Below the pieces are notes generated by a model, which was not told the DNA's origin, did no database searches, and saw only the letters and a program-made list of their open reading frames with translations. A stretch of 64,000 nucleotides of DNA, from the NCBI RefSeq assembly GCF_014595955.1, contig NZ_JABVCF010000004.1:310001-374000 (forward strand), in the 5' to 3' direction. The stretch is from Pseudaminobacter soli (ex Zhang et al. 2022) (GTDB lineage Bacteria > Pseudomonadota > Alphaproteobacteria > Rhizobiales > Rhizobiaceae). Made by a program: the position numbers and the translations under genes. Positions 32,764 through 42,043 of this stretch are shown in pieces; within the stretch, counting starts at the first letter, position 1; every line of letters begins with the position of its first letter.

Positions 32764-33009
32764 ATGCGTACGGTCGGAGCAATCGAGGCGAAGAAAAAGC
32801 TCGATAGCCTGCTCGATCTCATAGCTCGCGGCGAGGAGGTCGTGATCACCCGGCACGGCAAGCCCGCTGCAAAGCTGGTTGCACCGAGCGGAGAGCCAAA
32901 GCGGTCGTCGCAAGCGGCCGACGCCGTCATGCGGATCAGAGAGCGTAGACGAGGCGTGACGCTCGGCGGGATCAGCATCCGCGGGCTCATCGACGATGGC
33001 CGAAAGTAA
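32764..33009 (+). CDS. Phd/YefM-type antitoxin
   Basis: An 81-aa antitoxin of the Phd/YefM fold, starting MRTVGAIEAKKKLDSLLDLIARGEE with VVITRHGKPAAKLV, the typical prevent-host-death N-terminal domain. The polar C-terminal tail (RIRERRRGVTLGGISIRGLIDDGRK) is of the kind that wraps around a VapC toxin. It overlaps by 14 bp the original start codon of the downstream toxin gene, whose frame is broken. The antitoxin itself is intact. It would normally repress its own operon together with the toxin. Confidence 0.85.
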   Translation: MRTVGAIEAKKKLDSLLDLIARGEEVVITRHGKPAAKLVAPSGEPKRSSQAADAVMRIRERRRGVTLGGISIRGLIDDGRK

Positions 33010-33413
33010 GCTTCGTCGTCGACGCCTCCGTCACGCTGTCCTGGTATTTCCAGGACGAGGTTACCCTAACCTCGGAGGCATTGCTCGACAAAGTGGCTTC
33101 TGACGGAGCCGTTGTACCTTCACATTGGCGGCTTGAGGTCGCCAATGGTTTCCGTACGGCCCTCCGGAGGGGGCGCATCAGCCTCGAATATCGTGATTCT
33201 TCATTGCGCGATCTCGCAGCATTGCCGATCGAGATCGATACCCATACCGCGCTCCACGCCTGGGACACCACATTGGCGCTTTCCGATCGGTTCGGGCTGA
33301 CGCCCTACGACGCTGCCTATCTGGAGCTTGCCATCCGCAGAAAGCTGCCGCTGGCCTCGTTCGACGATGCCTTGCGCGACGCCGGAGCCGTGGTCGGCGT
33401 CGCGTTGACATAA
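32996..33413 (+). pseudogene. VapC-type PIN-domain toxin, frameshifted near codon 6
   Basis: The natural start is ATG at 32996, overlapping the antitoxin stop. It reads M-A-E-S-K and then leaves the toxin frame. Skipping one base at about 33011 restores FVVDASVTLSWYF and a full 139-aa PIN domain. The acidic residues expected for RNase activity follow: Asp in VVDAS, Glu in RLEVANGF, Asp in LTPYDAAYLE and Asp in ASFDDAL. No ATG, GTG or TTG exists in the PIN frame before the TTG at 33081, which would lose the first catalytic Asp. So the toxin is probably dead, unless the extra base is a sequencing error or is bypassed. The rest of the frame is undamaged, which suggests a recent event. Confidence 0.82.
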
Positions 33414-33420
33414 GACCTAC

Positions 33421-35247
33421 TCAGGCCGCTCCCACCGCCTTCTGCTTCTCGAAGCGCTTGCGGTCATTCGGGTCGAGGTGGAGCTTACGCAGGCGGATCG
33501 TCTTCGGCGTCACCTCGACCAGTTCGTCGTCCTGGATCCAGGCCAGCGCCCGCTCCAGCGTCATGCGGACCGGAGGCGTGAGCTTCACGGCCTCGTCCTT
33601 GCCGGCAGCGCGGATGTTGGTGAGCTTCTTGCCCTTGAGCACGTTCACCTCGAGATCGTTGTCTCGGGAGTGGATGCCGATGATCATGCCCTGGTAGACC
33701 TTCACGCCCGGGTCGATCACCATGGGGCCGCGGTCTTCCAGGTTCCACAGCGCGTAGGCCACCGACTCTCCAGCCTCGTTGGCGATCAGCACGCCGTTGA
33801 CGCGGCCGGCAATGTCGCCCTTGTAGGGCTCATAGGCGTGGAACAGCCGGTTCATCACGGCGGTGCCGCGCGTATCGGTGAGTAGCTCCGACTGGTAGCC
33901 GATCAGGCCGCGCGTCGGCGCATGGAAGACGAGGCGCTGGCGGTCGCCGCCGGAGGGGCGAAGCTCGACCATCTCGGCCTTGCGCTCGCTCATCTTCTGC
34001 ACGACGACGCCCGAGTGCTCCTCGTCGACGTCGATGACGACTTCCTCGATCGGTTCGAGCAACTGCCCATCCTCGTCCTTCTTCATGACCACGCGCGGGC
34101 GCGACACGGCGAGCTCAAAACCTTCGCGACGCATCGTTTCGATCAGCACGGCAAGCTGCAGTTCGCCGCGGCCGGACACGTAGAACGAATCCTTGTCCGC
34201 CGACTCCTCGATCTTCAGAGCAACATTGCCCTCCGCCTCGCGCAGCAGCCGGTCGCGGATGACGCGGCTGGTGACCTTGTCGCCCTCGGTGCCGGCAAGC
34301 GGCGAATCGTTGACGAGGAAGGACATGGTAACGGTCGGCGGATCGATCGGCTGCGCCGCCAACGGCTCCGTCACCGAGGGATCGCAGAAGGTATCGGCGA
34401 CGGTGCCCTTGGACAGGCCGGCGATGGCGACGATATCCCCGGCATGAGCATCCTCGATCGGCTGGCGCTCGATGCCACGGAAGGCAAGGATCTTCGACAC
34501 GCGACCGTTTTCCAGTAGTGAGCCGTCGTGATGCAGCACCTTCACCGCCTGGTTGGGCTTGAGCGTGCCCGATTCGATGCGGCCGGTGATGATGCGCCCC
34601 AGGAACGGGTTGGCTTCGAGGATGGTGCCGATCATCCGGAACGGCCCGGTGCCGACCTTCGGCTCCGGCACGTGGCGAAGCACGAGGTCGAAGAGCGGAG
34701 CAAGTCCGTTGTCGCGCGGCCCCTCGGGCGCCTCGGCCATCCAGCCGTCGCGGCCGGAGCCGTAGAGGATTGGGAAATCGAGCTGCTCGTCGTTTGCATC
34801 GAGTGCGGCGAATAGGTCGAAGACCTCATTGACCACCTCGACATGCCGGGCGTCCGGCCGGTCGATCTTGTTGATGGCGACGATCGGCTTCAGGCCGACC
34901 TTCAACGCCTTGCCGACCACGAACTTGGTCTGGGGCATGGGTCCTTCGGCGGCGTCGACCAGCACGATCGCGCCGTCCACCATGTTCAGGATGCGCTCCA
35001 CCTCGCCGCCGAAGTCGGCGTGGCCCGGCGTGTCGACGATGTTGATGCGGGTGTCCTTCCACTCGACCGAGGTCGCCTTGGCAAGGATGGTGATGCCGCG
35101 TTCCTTTTCGATATCACCGGAATCCATGACGCGTTCGGCAACGCGCTGGTTGTCCCGGACGGAGCCGGATTGCTTGAGGAGCGCATCGACCAGGGTCGTC
35201 TTGCCATGGTCGACGTGCGCGATGATCGCGATGTTGCGAAGCTTCAT
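33421..35247 (-). CDS. typA: Ribosome-associated GTPase TypA/BipA
   Basis: Translational GTPase of 608 aa. G motifs are G1 AHVDHGKTTLVDALL, G3 DTPGHADFGGEVERI and G4 NKIDRPDAR near the N terminus; the EF-G-like domains III and V and the C-terminal BipA domain (HAPTRGLIGYQSELLTDTRGTAVMNR) follow. In other bacteria TypA helps ribosome assembly and stress growth, and in Sinorhizobium it is needed for some symbioses. It ends only 7 bp from the convergent vapC remnant. The ATG at 35247 is the family start. Confidence 0.96.
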   Translation of the reverse strand: MKLRNIAIIAHVDHGKTTLVDALLKQSGSVRDNQRVAERVMDSGDIEKERGITILAKATSVEWKDTRINIVDTPGHADFGGEVERILNMVDGAIVLVDAAEGPMPQTKFVVGKALKVGLKPIVAINKIDRPDARHVEVVNEVFDLFAALDANDEQLDFPILYGSGRDGWMAEAPEGPRDNGLAPLFDLVLRHVPEPKVGTGPFRMIGTILEANPFLGRIITGRIESGTLKPNQAVKVLHHDGSLLENGRVSKILAFRGIERQPIEDAHAGDIVAIAGLSKGTVADTFCDPSVTEPLAAQPIDPPTVTMSFLVNDSPLAGTEGDKVTSRVIRDRLLREAEGNVALKIEESADKDSFYVSGRGELQLAVLIETMRREGFELAVSRPRVVMKKDEDGQLLEPIEEVVIDVDEEHSGVVVQKMSERKAEMVELRPSGGDRQRLVFHAPTRGLIGYQSELLTDTRGTAVMNRLFHAYEPYKGDIAGRVNGVLIANEAGESVAYALWNLEDRGPMVIDPGVKVYQGMIIGIHSRDNDLEVNVLKGKKLTNIRAAGKDEAVKLTPPVRMTLERALAWIQDDELVEVTPKTIRLRKLHLDPNDRKRFEKQKAVGAA

Positions 35248-35445
35248 GTTCTCTTTTCTATGGACTCGGGAAATAGAGCGCAGGCCGAGGTCACAGCGCC
35301 AATTTCAATCGCGCGGGCTCTTACATGTTTTTTCGCATCTGCGAAAGGGTTTGCCGCGCAGTTCTGGTATGCACTGAGCGGCAGCAGTCTTGACGGACGC
35401 TGAACCCGCCACCTGAATATGGGCGGAAGAGCTGGGATTTTCGAG

Positions 35446-37143
35446 ATGAGCGAGCCCGTGCGAGCCGGAGCGGCGGGGAATACTCGACGAGAGCTGGTCG
35501 TGCGCAACATGCGCCTGGTCTCCGGCCTCATCCTGATGGCCTTCGTCGTCACCCATCTCATCAACCACGCGCTCGGCCTCATTTCACTCGGGACCGCCGA
35601 GCAGGGCCGGCACATCTTCCTGAGCGTATGGCGCAATCCGCTCGGTACGCTGCTGTTCTACGGCGCGGTGCTCGTCCATGTCGCGCTAACGCTGCTTGCC
35701 CTTTACCGGCGCCACACGCTTTCCATGCCGCCGCGCGAGTGGGCGCAAGTGGTCCTCGGCCTCGCCATACCGTTGCTGATCGCGGAGCACGTCGTCGGCA
35801 CGCGCGGCCTCCATCAGCTCTTCCAGGCGAAGGACACCTATGCCTTCGTGGTCGAGTTCTGGAGCCAGTCGGCCGCGAACAGCATCAGGATCGTCATCGC
35901 GCTCCTGGTGATCTGGGCCCATGGCTGCCTCGGCCTCTTCTTCTGGCTGCGGTATCGGCCCTGGTTTCCGCGTGCCGCCCCTTACCTCCTGGTGCTCGGC
36001 GTTCTCATACCGGTGCTCGCCCTTCTTGGCTTCTCGGACATGAGCCGAGAGGTCGCTGCGATGGAGTCGCCATCGCTGACCGCGATCGATCCCGACGTGG
36101 TGCCCGCAGCATTGGCCGCGAAGGATACGATCGATCGCGCGGTGTACGCCGCCTACGTGGCGCTGCTTGCGCTGGTGCTCGGTGCACGGGCGGTCCGCGA
36201 CCACCTGGAGCGGCGAAACATGATCGAGATTCGCTATCCCGGCGGGCGCAGCGTGCGGGTAGCCAAGGGCTGCAGCGTGCTCGATGCCAGCCGGCTGGGC
36301 GGAATCAATCACTACGCCGTCTGCGGCGGACGTGGCCGTTGTTCCACCTGCCGGATACGGGTGTTCGAAGGTCTCGCGGACCAGCCTGAGCCCGATCCGG
36401 TAGAGGCGAGGACGCTTCTCCGGATATCGGCTGAAGACGACGTTCGGCTGGCGTGCCAGTTGCGGCCGACCCACGATCTCGGCGTGGCGCCGCTGCTTTC
36501 GCCGCTGCCCAGCAATGAGGCGCCGATGGGCGCAGCGAGCGATCCAGGTCACGAGAAGGTCGTCGCGGTGATGTTCTGCGACATGCGTAGCTTCACGGCC
36601 TTCGCCGACCAGCGGCTGCCCTTCGATGTCGTGTTCCTGCTCAACCGCTATTTCGGTGTGGTCGGCAATGCGGTCGAGAGCGCCGGCGGGCGTCTCGACA
36701 AATTCATCGGCGACGGTGCGATGGCGCTGTTCGGACTGGAGGGGCGGCCGGACGAGGCCTGCCGAGAGGCCCTGCTCGCCGCTCGCGCCATCATCGATGG
36801 CGTCGACAGGCTGAGCGAGGACCTTTCGGCGGAGTTCCGAGGGCATCTCAGGGTCGCGATCGGCATCCATGTCGGCCAGGCGATCGTCGGCAGCATGGGG
36901 TATGGACGAGCCATGAGCGTCACCGCGATCGGCGACACCGTCAATGTCGGCAGCCGGCTCGAGGCGGCGGCCAAGGAGTTCGATGCCGCGATCGTCGTCT
37001 CGGAAGCCGCGGCCAAGCTGTCGGGCCTCGACCTATCCGGCTTCGACGCGCGCGAGATCGAGATCCGCGGCCGCGCCAGGCCGCTGGGTGTCTATGTCCT
37101 TCGGCAGGGCGCGACCGCTCCCGCACCCGTGGCGGTGGGCTGA
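35446..37143 (+). CDS. cyaC: CyaC-type redox-sensing adenylate cyclase (6TM diheme-B anchor, 2Fe-2S, class III cyclase)
   Basis: A 565-aa class III cyclase. The membrane domain (residues 25-250, about six helices) has four His in separate helices: His37, His78, His115 and His159. This tetra-histidine set is the mark of diheme-B succinate:quinone oxidoreductase anchors. A plant-type ferredoxin domain follows with Cys293, Cys299, Cys302 and Cys337. The catalytic domain has metal Asp379 and Asp423, and Lys419 plus Asp497 that favour ATP over GTP. The layout equals CyaC of Sinorhizobium meliloti, reported to be redox and quinone responsive. The start is chosen at 35446, with GGGA upstream; ATG at 35419 is the alternative. 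It stands alone after the divergent typA. Confidence 0.9.
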   Translation: MSEPVRAGAAGNTRRELVVRNMRLVSGLILMAFVVTHLINHALGLISLGTAEQGRHIFLSVWRNPLGTLLFYGAVLVHVALTLLALYRRHTLSMPPREWAQVVLGLAIPLLIAEHVVGTRGLHQLFQAKDTYAFVVEFWSQSAANSIRIVIALLVIWAHGCLGLFFWLRYRPWFPRAAPYLLVLGVLIPVLALLGFSDMSREVAAMESPSLTAIDPDVVPAALAAKDTIDRAVYAAYVALLALVLGARAVRDHLERRNMIEIRYPGGRSVRVAKGCSVLDASRLGGINHYAVCGGRGRCSTCRIRVFEGLADQPEPDPVEARTLLRISAEDDVRLACQLRPTHDLGVAPLLSPLPSNEAPMGAASDPGHEKVVAVMFCDMRSFTAFADQRLPFDVVFLLNRYFGVVGNAVESAGGRLDKFIGDGAMALFGLEGRPDEACREALLAARAIIDGVDRLSEDLSAEFRGHLRVAIGIHVGQAIVGSMGYGRAMSVTAIGDTVNVGSRLEAAAKEFDAAIVVSEAAAKLSGLDLSGFDAREIEIRGRARPLGVYVLRQGATAPAPVAVG

Positions 37144-37226
37144 GCGCAACGCGCCGCAACCCGCCTCCTCCTTGCGGCACCGGCTTGTCCGTGGCACTCG
37201 TGCGCGCGGCCGGCGAGGAACTCTGA

Positions 37227-37718
37227 ATGATCGACGACATGACCGACCTGCGGGACCTTTCCGCAGCCACAGCCGAACGGGTGCTCGCACTCAACAATGC
37301 CCATGCCGCGGAACTGTCGTGGCTGGAGCCGGAGAAGCTGCAGCGCATGATCGCCGAAGCCTATTTCGCGCGGGCAATCGGCGAGGCCGACGCTTTCATG
37401 ATCAGCTTCGACCAGGATGCGGACTATGGCAGCCCGAACTTCCTGTGGTTCAAGGAGCGCTATCCCCGCTTCGCCTATGTCGACCGCGTGGTCGTTGCCC
37501 CGCATGCTCGCGGCCGGGGTCTGGCCCGGCGGCTCTATGAGGGACTCTTCCGCCAGGCGGCTGCCGACGGGCACACGAGGATCGTCTGCGAGGTCAATGC
37601 GGAGCCGCCCAACCCGGCTTCGGACGCGTTCCACGCCGCGCTGGGCTTCAGCGTGGTCGGGAGCGCGGAGGTGTATGGAGGGGAGCGGACGGTGCGGTAT
37701 TACGCGCGGGTGCTGTAG
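37227..37718 (+). CDS. GNAT family N-acetyltransferase
   Basis: A 163-aa acetyltransferase of the COG3818-like GNAT group. The acetyl-CoA loop VVVAPHARGRGLARRLYEGLFRQA (R/QxxGxG/A type) follows the FAYVDR beta strand, and the C terminus has PASDAFHAALGFSVVGS. The substrate is unknown. It lies 83 bp after cyaC on the same strand and could be read from the same transcript; GCGAGGAA precedes the ATG. Confidence 0.82.
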   Translation: MIDDMTDLRDLSAATAERVLALNNAHAAELSWLEPEKLQRMIAEAYFARAIGEADAFMISFDQDADYGSPNFLWFKERYPRFAYVDRVVVAPHARGRGLARRLYEGLFRQAAADGHTRIVCEVNAEPPNPASDAFHAALGFSVVGSAEVYGGERTVRYYARVL

Positions 37719-37829
37719 CTTAGCGTACCCGCGCCCCTCTGATCCCTCGTCACAAGCGGCGGCTGTGCCTTGCGGCACGCCGGGCTATCGCCACGTGCCA
37801 TACGAGCGGGGAGAGCCCGGCCGGACAAG

Positions 37830-39203
37830 CTAAACGGCAGCCGCCCGCCATCTCGCCACATAGTCCGCCCAGGCCGGCTCCGGCGAAATCGTCGTCTGCG
37901 GGCCGAGGGAGACCTGGCCCGCCGCAGCGAACAACAGCGCCGCGCCGACGCTGGTGCCGGTTCCGCCCTTCGAGACCAGCACAGGCCGTTCGGTGGCGGT
38001 CGCGAGCATGCGCGTGAAACACCCGTTCGCGCAGAATGGGCCTTCGACGATCGTCTCGCCGCGCGCGCCGGCAAGTTCGAGGCAGATCGACGTCATCATC
38101 GCCAGATGGAAGGAGACGGCCGCAAAGCGCTGGCCTTTACCTTCGGGTTCGCCCGGCAGCCAGCGCGCCTCGCGGTCCGGATAGGGGCCGGAGCTTTTCA
38201 CGACCGAAGGCGTCAGGATGACGGGCGTCGAGAGCACGCGCGAAACATCCGCCTCGTCGGGTTCGGGCGCCTGATCACCCAAAAGCAGTGAGAAGGTGCG
38301 GCCGCCCATGAAACGCGCCGAGGGCGCGGGATCGCCGAAGGCGTTGACGTTGATCAGCGTGTCGCGCGCGGGATCTAGCTTGACGGTATCGCCGCCCACC
38401 GCCATCGCCACCACCCAGGTCCCGGTCGACACCACCGTGAACGGTGCCGCGCGCAAGACCAGGTGGGGATAGAGCGAGGCGTTGGAATCATGGATGCCGC
38501 AGAGCACCGGCGTTTCCTCCGCCAGCCCGAGGCGGCGGGCGAGAACCGGCAGCACTGGCCCGAGGCGCTCGCCCGCGCTATGCAGCGGCGCCATCAGGTT
38601 GCGCCAGCCGAGTCGGTCGACGAGGCTGGAGAAATCGCGCTTGGCCGGGCTCCAAAGGTCCGTGTGGGTGCCTAGCGACGTCGCCTCGTTCGCCGCCACA
38701 CCGGAGAGACGGTAGCTCCAGTATTGCGGGTAGGTGAGGATTTTTACCGTTCGGCCGAAAGCCTCCGGGAAGGTGCGGCTTTGCCAATAGAGCTGCGCGC
38801 CGAGGTTAAGCCCTCCCGGCAGGCGCGGCGAGCCGGTCTCCGAAAAGCGCGGCCGGACCGCGCCGTATTCTTCCGACAGAGTATCGGGGCCGGGAAACTC
38901 GTAATCGAGTACGCGGAGCGCCAAGGAACCGTCGGCGCCAAGCAGGGCGCCGGATGCGCCGTGGGCGGTGACCGAGATGGCGTCCGGCGCTCCTTCGCGC
39001 GCCAGATCTGCGAGCCCGTCCTGGATGAATTCCCAGAGCCGTTCCGTGTCGAAATGCGGATAAGGCCCCTCGGAGATCACCTCGTTCGGAGTTCGCGCGA
39101 CGACCTGCTCTTCCATGCTCTCCAGATCGACGGCGGCGATCTTCGCGCTGCTCTTGCCGATGTCGATGACGGCAACGCGGCGGGGAGTACTGCGCGCCGT
39201 CAT
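37830..39203 (-). CDS. rhaK: Rhamnulokinase-type FGGY sugar kinase
   Basis: FGGY-family carbohydrate kinase of 457 aa, the last gene of the minus-strand rha unit. The N-terminal phosphate loop region VAVIDIGKSSAKIAAVDL, the CGIHDSNASLYPHLVL and the C-terminal GGTGTSVGAALLFAAAG loop fit the family. In Rhizobium leguminosarum, RhaK phosphorylates the rhamnose-derived ketose and also affects the activity of the RhaSTPQ transporter. A gap of about 278 bp with a large palindromic element separates it from rhaU. The ATG at 39203 is well supported. Confidence 0.88.
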   Translation of the reverse strand: MTARSTPRRVAVIDIGKSSAKIAAVDLESMEEQVVARTPNEVISEGPYPHFDTERLWEFIQDGLADLAREGAPDAISVTAHGASGALLGADGSLALRVLDYEFPGPDTLSEEYGAVRPRFSETGSPRLPGGLNLGAQLYWQSRTFPEAFGRTVKILTYPQYWSYRLSGVAANEATSLGTHTDLWSPAKRDFSSLVDRLGWRNLMAPLHSAGERLGPVLPVLARRLGLAEETPVLCGIHDSNASLYPHLVLRAAPFTVVSTGTWVVAMAVGGDTVKLDPARDTLINVNAFGDPAPSARFMGGRTFSLLLGDQAPEPDEADVSRVLSTPVILTPSVVKSSGPYPDREARWLPGEPEGKGQRFAAVSFHLAMMTSICLELAGARGETIVEGPFCANGCFTRMLATATERPVLVSKGGTGTSVGAALLFAAAGQVSLGPQTTISPEPAWADYVARWRAAAV

Positions 39204-39256
39204 GGAGTGAGGCCTCGCCTATGCTCCGTTGCTGGGTAACCACCGCGGACGCTTTC

Positions 39257-39398
39257 ACCCCCACCCCTAACCCCTCCCCACAAGGGGGAGGGTGACTTGG
39301 TCGTGGCTGTCCTCGCCCCAAACGCGTCCAGGTCTGGTGCAGGAGTGCGATCAGCGAGTCTCCCTTCCCCTTGTGGGGAGGGGTTAGGGGTGGGGGTA
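39257..39398. repeat. Large inverted palindromic element between rhaU and rhaK
   Basis: Two arms, ACCCCCACCCCTAACCCC... (39257-39293) and its near reverse complement ...GGGGTTAGGGGTGGGGGT (39361-39396), enclose about 67 bp. Each arm has its own CTCCCC/GGGGAG-type hairpin. The same arms occur at 41909-42003 and 51514-51608. It lies inside the rha operon, before the last gene. Confidence 0.75.
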
Positions 39399-39481
39399 TG
39401 AGGCTTCGAAAACCAGCCAATCCGGCTGGGTGAGGGGGAGGTTCCTGCGCTAGATAGATCCTCCTCCCGCATCCGATAGCC

Positions 39482-39796
39482 TCACTCCAGATGAAACATG
39501 GTCTGGAGCGGCACGGCGACCGGCTCGTTGTCGGGCCTGGTCTCCATGATGTCGGCCATGTGGGCCCACCAGCGCTTCATCACCGGATGGTCCGGCAACT
39601 CGTCCATCCTGTGGTCGTCGGGGCTCCAGAGTACGCCGAACAGGAGGTTGGTCTCGGCGTCGAGATGGATCGAGTAGTCGGAGACGCCCGCCTCCTTCAA
39701 AAGCGCAACCAGTTCCGGCCAGATCGCATCGTGCCGGCGCTTGTACTCCTCGGCCATGCCGGAATTGAGCCGCATGCGGAAGGCGTATTTCTCCAT
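39482..39796 (-). CDS. rhaU: L-rhamnose mutarotase
   Basis: Cytosolic 104-aa dimeric alpha/beta-barrel enzyme that interconverts alpha- and beta-L-rhamnose. Family blocks are [28 protein letters not shown] (with the catalytic His), [19 protein letters not shown] and [14 protein letters not shown]. The ATG at 39796 gives the normal length; a GTG three codons earlier overlaps the rhaQ stop. It follows rhaQ closely, so translation is likely coupled. In Rhizobium, RhaU is needed for efficient rhamnose use. Confidence 0.93.
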   Translation of the reverse strand: MEKYAFRMRLNSGMAEEYKRRHDAIWPELVALLKEAGVSDYSIHLDAETNLLFGVLWSPDDHRMDELPDHPVMKRWWAHMADIMETRPDNEPVAVPLQTMFHLE

Positions 39797-39801
39797 CCCG
39801 C

Positions 39802-40857
39802 TCACCCCGCCGGCTTGCGCAGCCCGAGGCGATCGACGATGCGCGGGATCGCGATCACTGCGATCAGCAGGGCGCCGATGTAGACGCTCACCACCTGGCC
39901 CGGAATGTTGTTGAGCGACATGCCGAAGGTGACCAGCCCCAGCACGAAGACGGCAAGGACGACGCCGAGGATCGAGCCGACGCCGCCGGCGATCGAGACG
40001 CCGCCCAGGATCACCATGGTGACGATGTCGAGTTCCCAGCCGATCGCGATGTTGGAGCGCATCGAGCCGAGCCGGGCGGTGAGCAGCGCTGCCGCAAGAC
40101 CAGACAGGATACCGGATACCATAAACAGGAGGAATGTCAGCCTATCCACCGGAATGCCTGAGAAGCGCGCCGCGATCGGATTGGAGCCGATGGCGAAGAG
40201 TTTTCGGCCGGTCGCCGTCTTGTGCAGGACAATCCCGAACAGGACGGCGAGCACCAGGAAGATGAGAAAGGAGAGCGGCACAGGCGGCACGAACAGCCAC
40301 GAGATCCCCGTCTCCTTCATCTTGATGAAATAGCTTTGGCCGAGGTCGAGGAACTCCTGCGGGTACTTGGTCTTCGCCTGGTCGCCGAGGACCACCTGGG
40401 TGAGGCCGCGGAACAGAGACATGGTGCCGATGGTGACGACGATTGCCGGCAGGCCGGCCCCCGTCACCAGCAGGCCGTTGAAGACGCCGCAGGCGAGCCC
40501 GATGCCGATGCCCACCGCGAACAACGCACCAGGGCCGAACCCTGCCTCGGCGGCGTAGCCGATGCCCATCGCCGCCAGCGCCACGATCGCCGCCACGGAG
40601 AGGTCGATCTGGCGCACCAGGATGAGCAAAGCCATGGCGAGCGCGATGATCGCCTTCTCCGAGAAATTGAAGGTCGCGTCGGCGAGATTGAAGACGTCGA
40701 GGAAATAGGGCGAGACCATCGTGTTCACGACGGTGGTGGCCGCCAGCAGGATGACGAGAATCACCTCCCAGCGCATCAGCACGTCGCGAATGCCCCGCCG
40801 CGGGGCGTCGAGCACCGTATAGCGCGTCTCCGGCGGCGGGGAGATGGGCGCGTTCAT
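39802..40857 (-). CDS. rhaQ: L-rhamnose ABC transporter permease RhaQ
   Basis: Permease of the CUT2 (ribose-type) family, 351 aa with about ten helices. It contains [22 protein letters not shown] and the [17 protein letters not shown] cytoplasmic loop characteristic of RbsC-like permeases. It overlaps rhaP by ATGA and is followed at once by rhaU, the same order as in R. leguminosarum. It forms the membrane channel with RhaP. Confidence 0.93.
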   Translation of the reverse strand: MNAPISPPPETRYTVLDAPRRGIRDVLMRWEVILVILLAATTVVNTMVSPYFLDVFNLADATFNFSEKAIIALAMALLILVRQIDLSVAAIVALAAMGIGYAAEAGFGPGALFAVGIGIGLACGVFNGLLVTGAGLPAIVVTIGTMSLFRGLTQVVLGDQAKTKYPQEFLDLGQSYFIKMKETGISWLFVPPVPLSFLIFLVLAVLFGIVLHKTATGRKLFAIGSNPIAARFSGIPVDRLTFLLFMVSGILSGLAAALLTARLGSMRSNIAIGWELDIVTMVILGGVSIAGGVGSILGVVLAVFVLGLVTFGMSLNNIPGQVVSVYIGALLIAVIAIPRIVDRLGLRKPAG

Positions 40858-41867
40858 GCCCTTGCCCTCCGCAGCATGCGGGTGTCGCGGCCAAGCCGCC
40901 GCGCCTCGGGCAGGATCAGCTTGTCCGGCCGCTTCTCGGCGCGGGCGTTGATGACGACGGCGGCGAGGATCACGGCGCCGGAGATCGCCATCTGCCAGAA
41001 CGGCGTGATCTGCAGGACCGGGAGCGCGGTCATGACGATGCCGAGGAACAGCGCGCCGAGCAGCGTGCCGGCCACGGTGCCCACGCCGCCGCCGATGGAT
41101 ACCCCGCCGATGACGCAGGCGGCGATCACGGTCAGTTCATAGCCGTTGGCGATCTCGGAATAGGCGACGCCGTAGCGCGCCACCCAGAGATAGCCGCACA
41201 GGCCGGCGACGGCGCCGGAAATCGAATAGGCGAGCAGCTCCTGCCGGCTCTGGTCGATGCCGCAATAGCGCGCCGCCACCGGATTGCCGCCGACCGCATA
41301 AAGGCCGCGCCCGGCGCGAGTCAGGTTGAGGAAGACCCAGAACAGGATCGAGACGAGGATCGCGATCCACACCGGTGTGGTCAGGCCCAGGAGCGCCATC
41401 TTGGGGAAAGCCTGGAACGTCACGCCCATTTCCGAGGCGTTCACCTGGTCGCCCTTGGCGATGATGATGATCAAGCCGCGATAGACGGCGAGCGTGCCGA
41501 GCGTCATCACGATCGGCGGGATGCCGAGAAACGCGATGAGCGCGCCGTTGATCATACCGAGCACCAGGCCGGAGAGGATCGCCGTCAGGATCATCAGCAC
41601 CAGCGGCGTGTCGGGATAATACTGGCTGACCAGGGCAGCCAGCATGCCCGACAGCGCCAGGTTGGCCGCGACCGACAGGTCGATGCCGCGGGTGAGGATC
41701 ACCACCATCTGCGCCAGCGCCATCATGAACAGCACCGAGGTCTCGGTCAGGATGTCGCCGATGTTGCGCCATTCGAGGAAGACGGGCTGATAGGCGCCGA
41801 TGACGCCGACACCGACGATCAGGACCAGCGCGAGGCCGAGCTCGCGATAGTTGAGAACGTTTCTCAT
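40854..41867 (-). CDS. rhaP: L-rhamnose ABC transporter permease RhaP
   Basis: CUT2-type permease of 337 aa. VILTRGIDLSVAANLALSGMLAAL, IAFLGIPPIVMTLGTLAVYRG and YAVGGNPVAARYCGID are the family blocks. The reading frame continues upstream through the palindromic element to 42320, but homologous proteins start MRNVLNYRELGLAL; the ATG at 41867 matches that. Only a weak GGGGCAG ribosome site is present. It is separated from rhaT by a palindromic element of about 95 bp. Confidence 0.92.
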   Translation of the reverse strand: MRNVLNYRELGLALVLIVGVGVIGAYQPVFLEWRNIGDILTETSVLFMMALAQMVVILTRGIDLSVAANLALSGMLAALVSQYYPDTPLVLMILTAILSGLVLGMINGALIAFLGIPPIVMTLGTLAVYRGLIIIIAKGDQVNASEMGVTFQAFPKMALLGLTTPVWIAILVSILFWVFLNLTRAGRGLYAVGGNPVAARYCGIDQSRQELLAYSISGAVAGLCGYLWVARYGVAYSEIANGYELTVIAACVIGGVSIGGGVGTVAGTLLGALFLGIVMTALPVLQITPFWQMAISGAVILAAVVINARAEKRPDKLILPEARRLGRDTRMLRRARA

Positions 41868-41908
41868 CCGGCGCTGCCCCGATGCTGGATCAGCCTCGGC
41901 GATGACAT

Positions 41909-42003
41909 ACCCCCACCCCCTAACCCCTCCCCACAAGGGGGAGGGGGGCGTCAGCGCCTCAGAATCCCCCTCCCCCTTGAGGGAAGGGGTGAGGGGTGGG
42001 GGT
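41909..42003. repeat. Large inverted palindromic element between rhaT and rhaP
   Basis: Arms ACCCCCACCCCCTAACCCC (from 41909) and GGGGTGAGGGGTGGGGGT (ending 42003) are near reverse complements, with CTCCCC/GGGGAG hairpins inside. The spacer is short (about 20 bp). It is related to the elements at 39257 and 51514 and fills most of the rhaT-rhaP gap. Confidence 0.75.
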
Positions 42004-42043
42004 GCAACTATCAAACGCCGCGTCTTGATCGCCCGCCCCGCCA

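Noticed and set aside
33081-33413. A functional short VapC starting at TTG 33081
   Set aside because: It would lack the first strand and catalytic Asp of the PIN domain and has no clear ribosome site.
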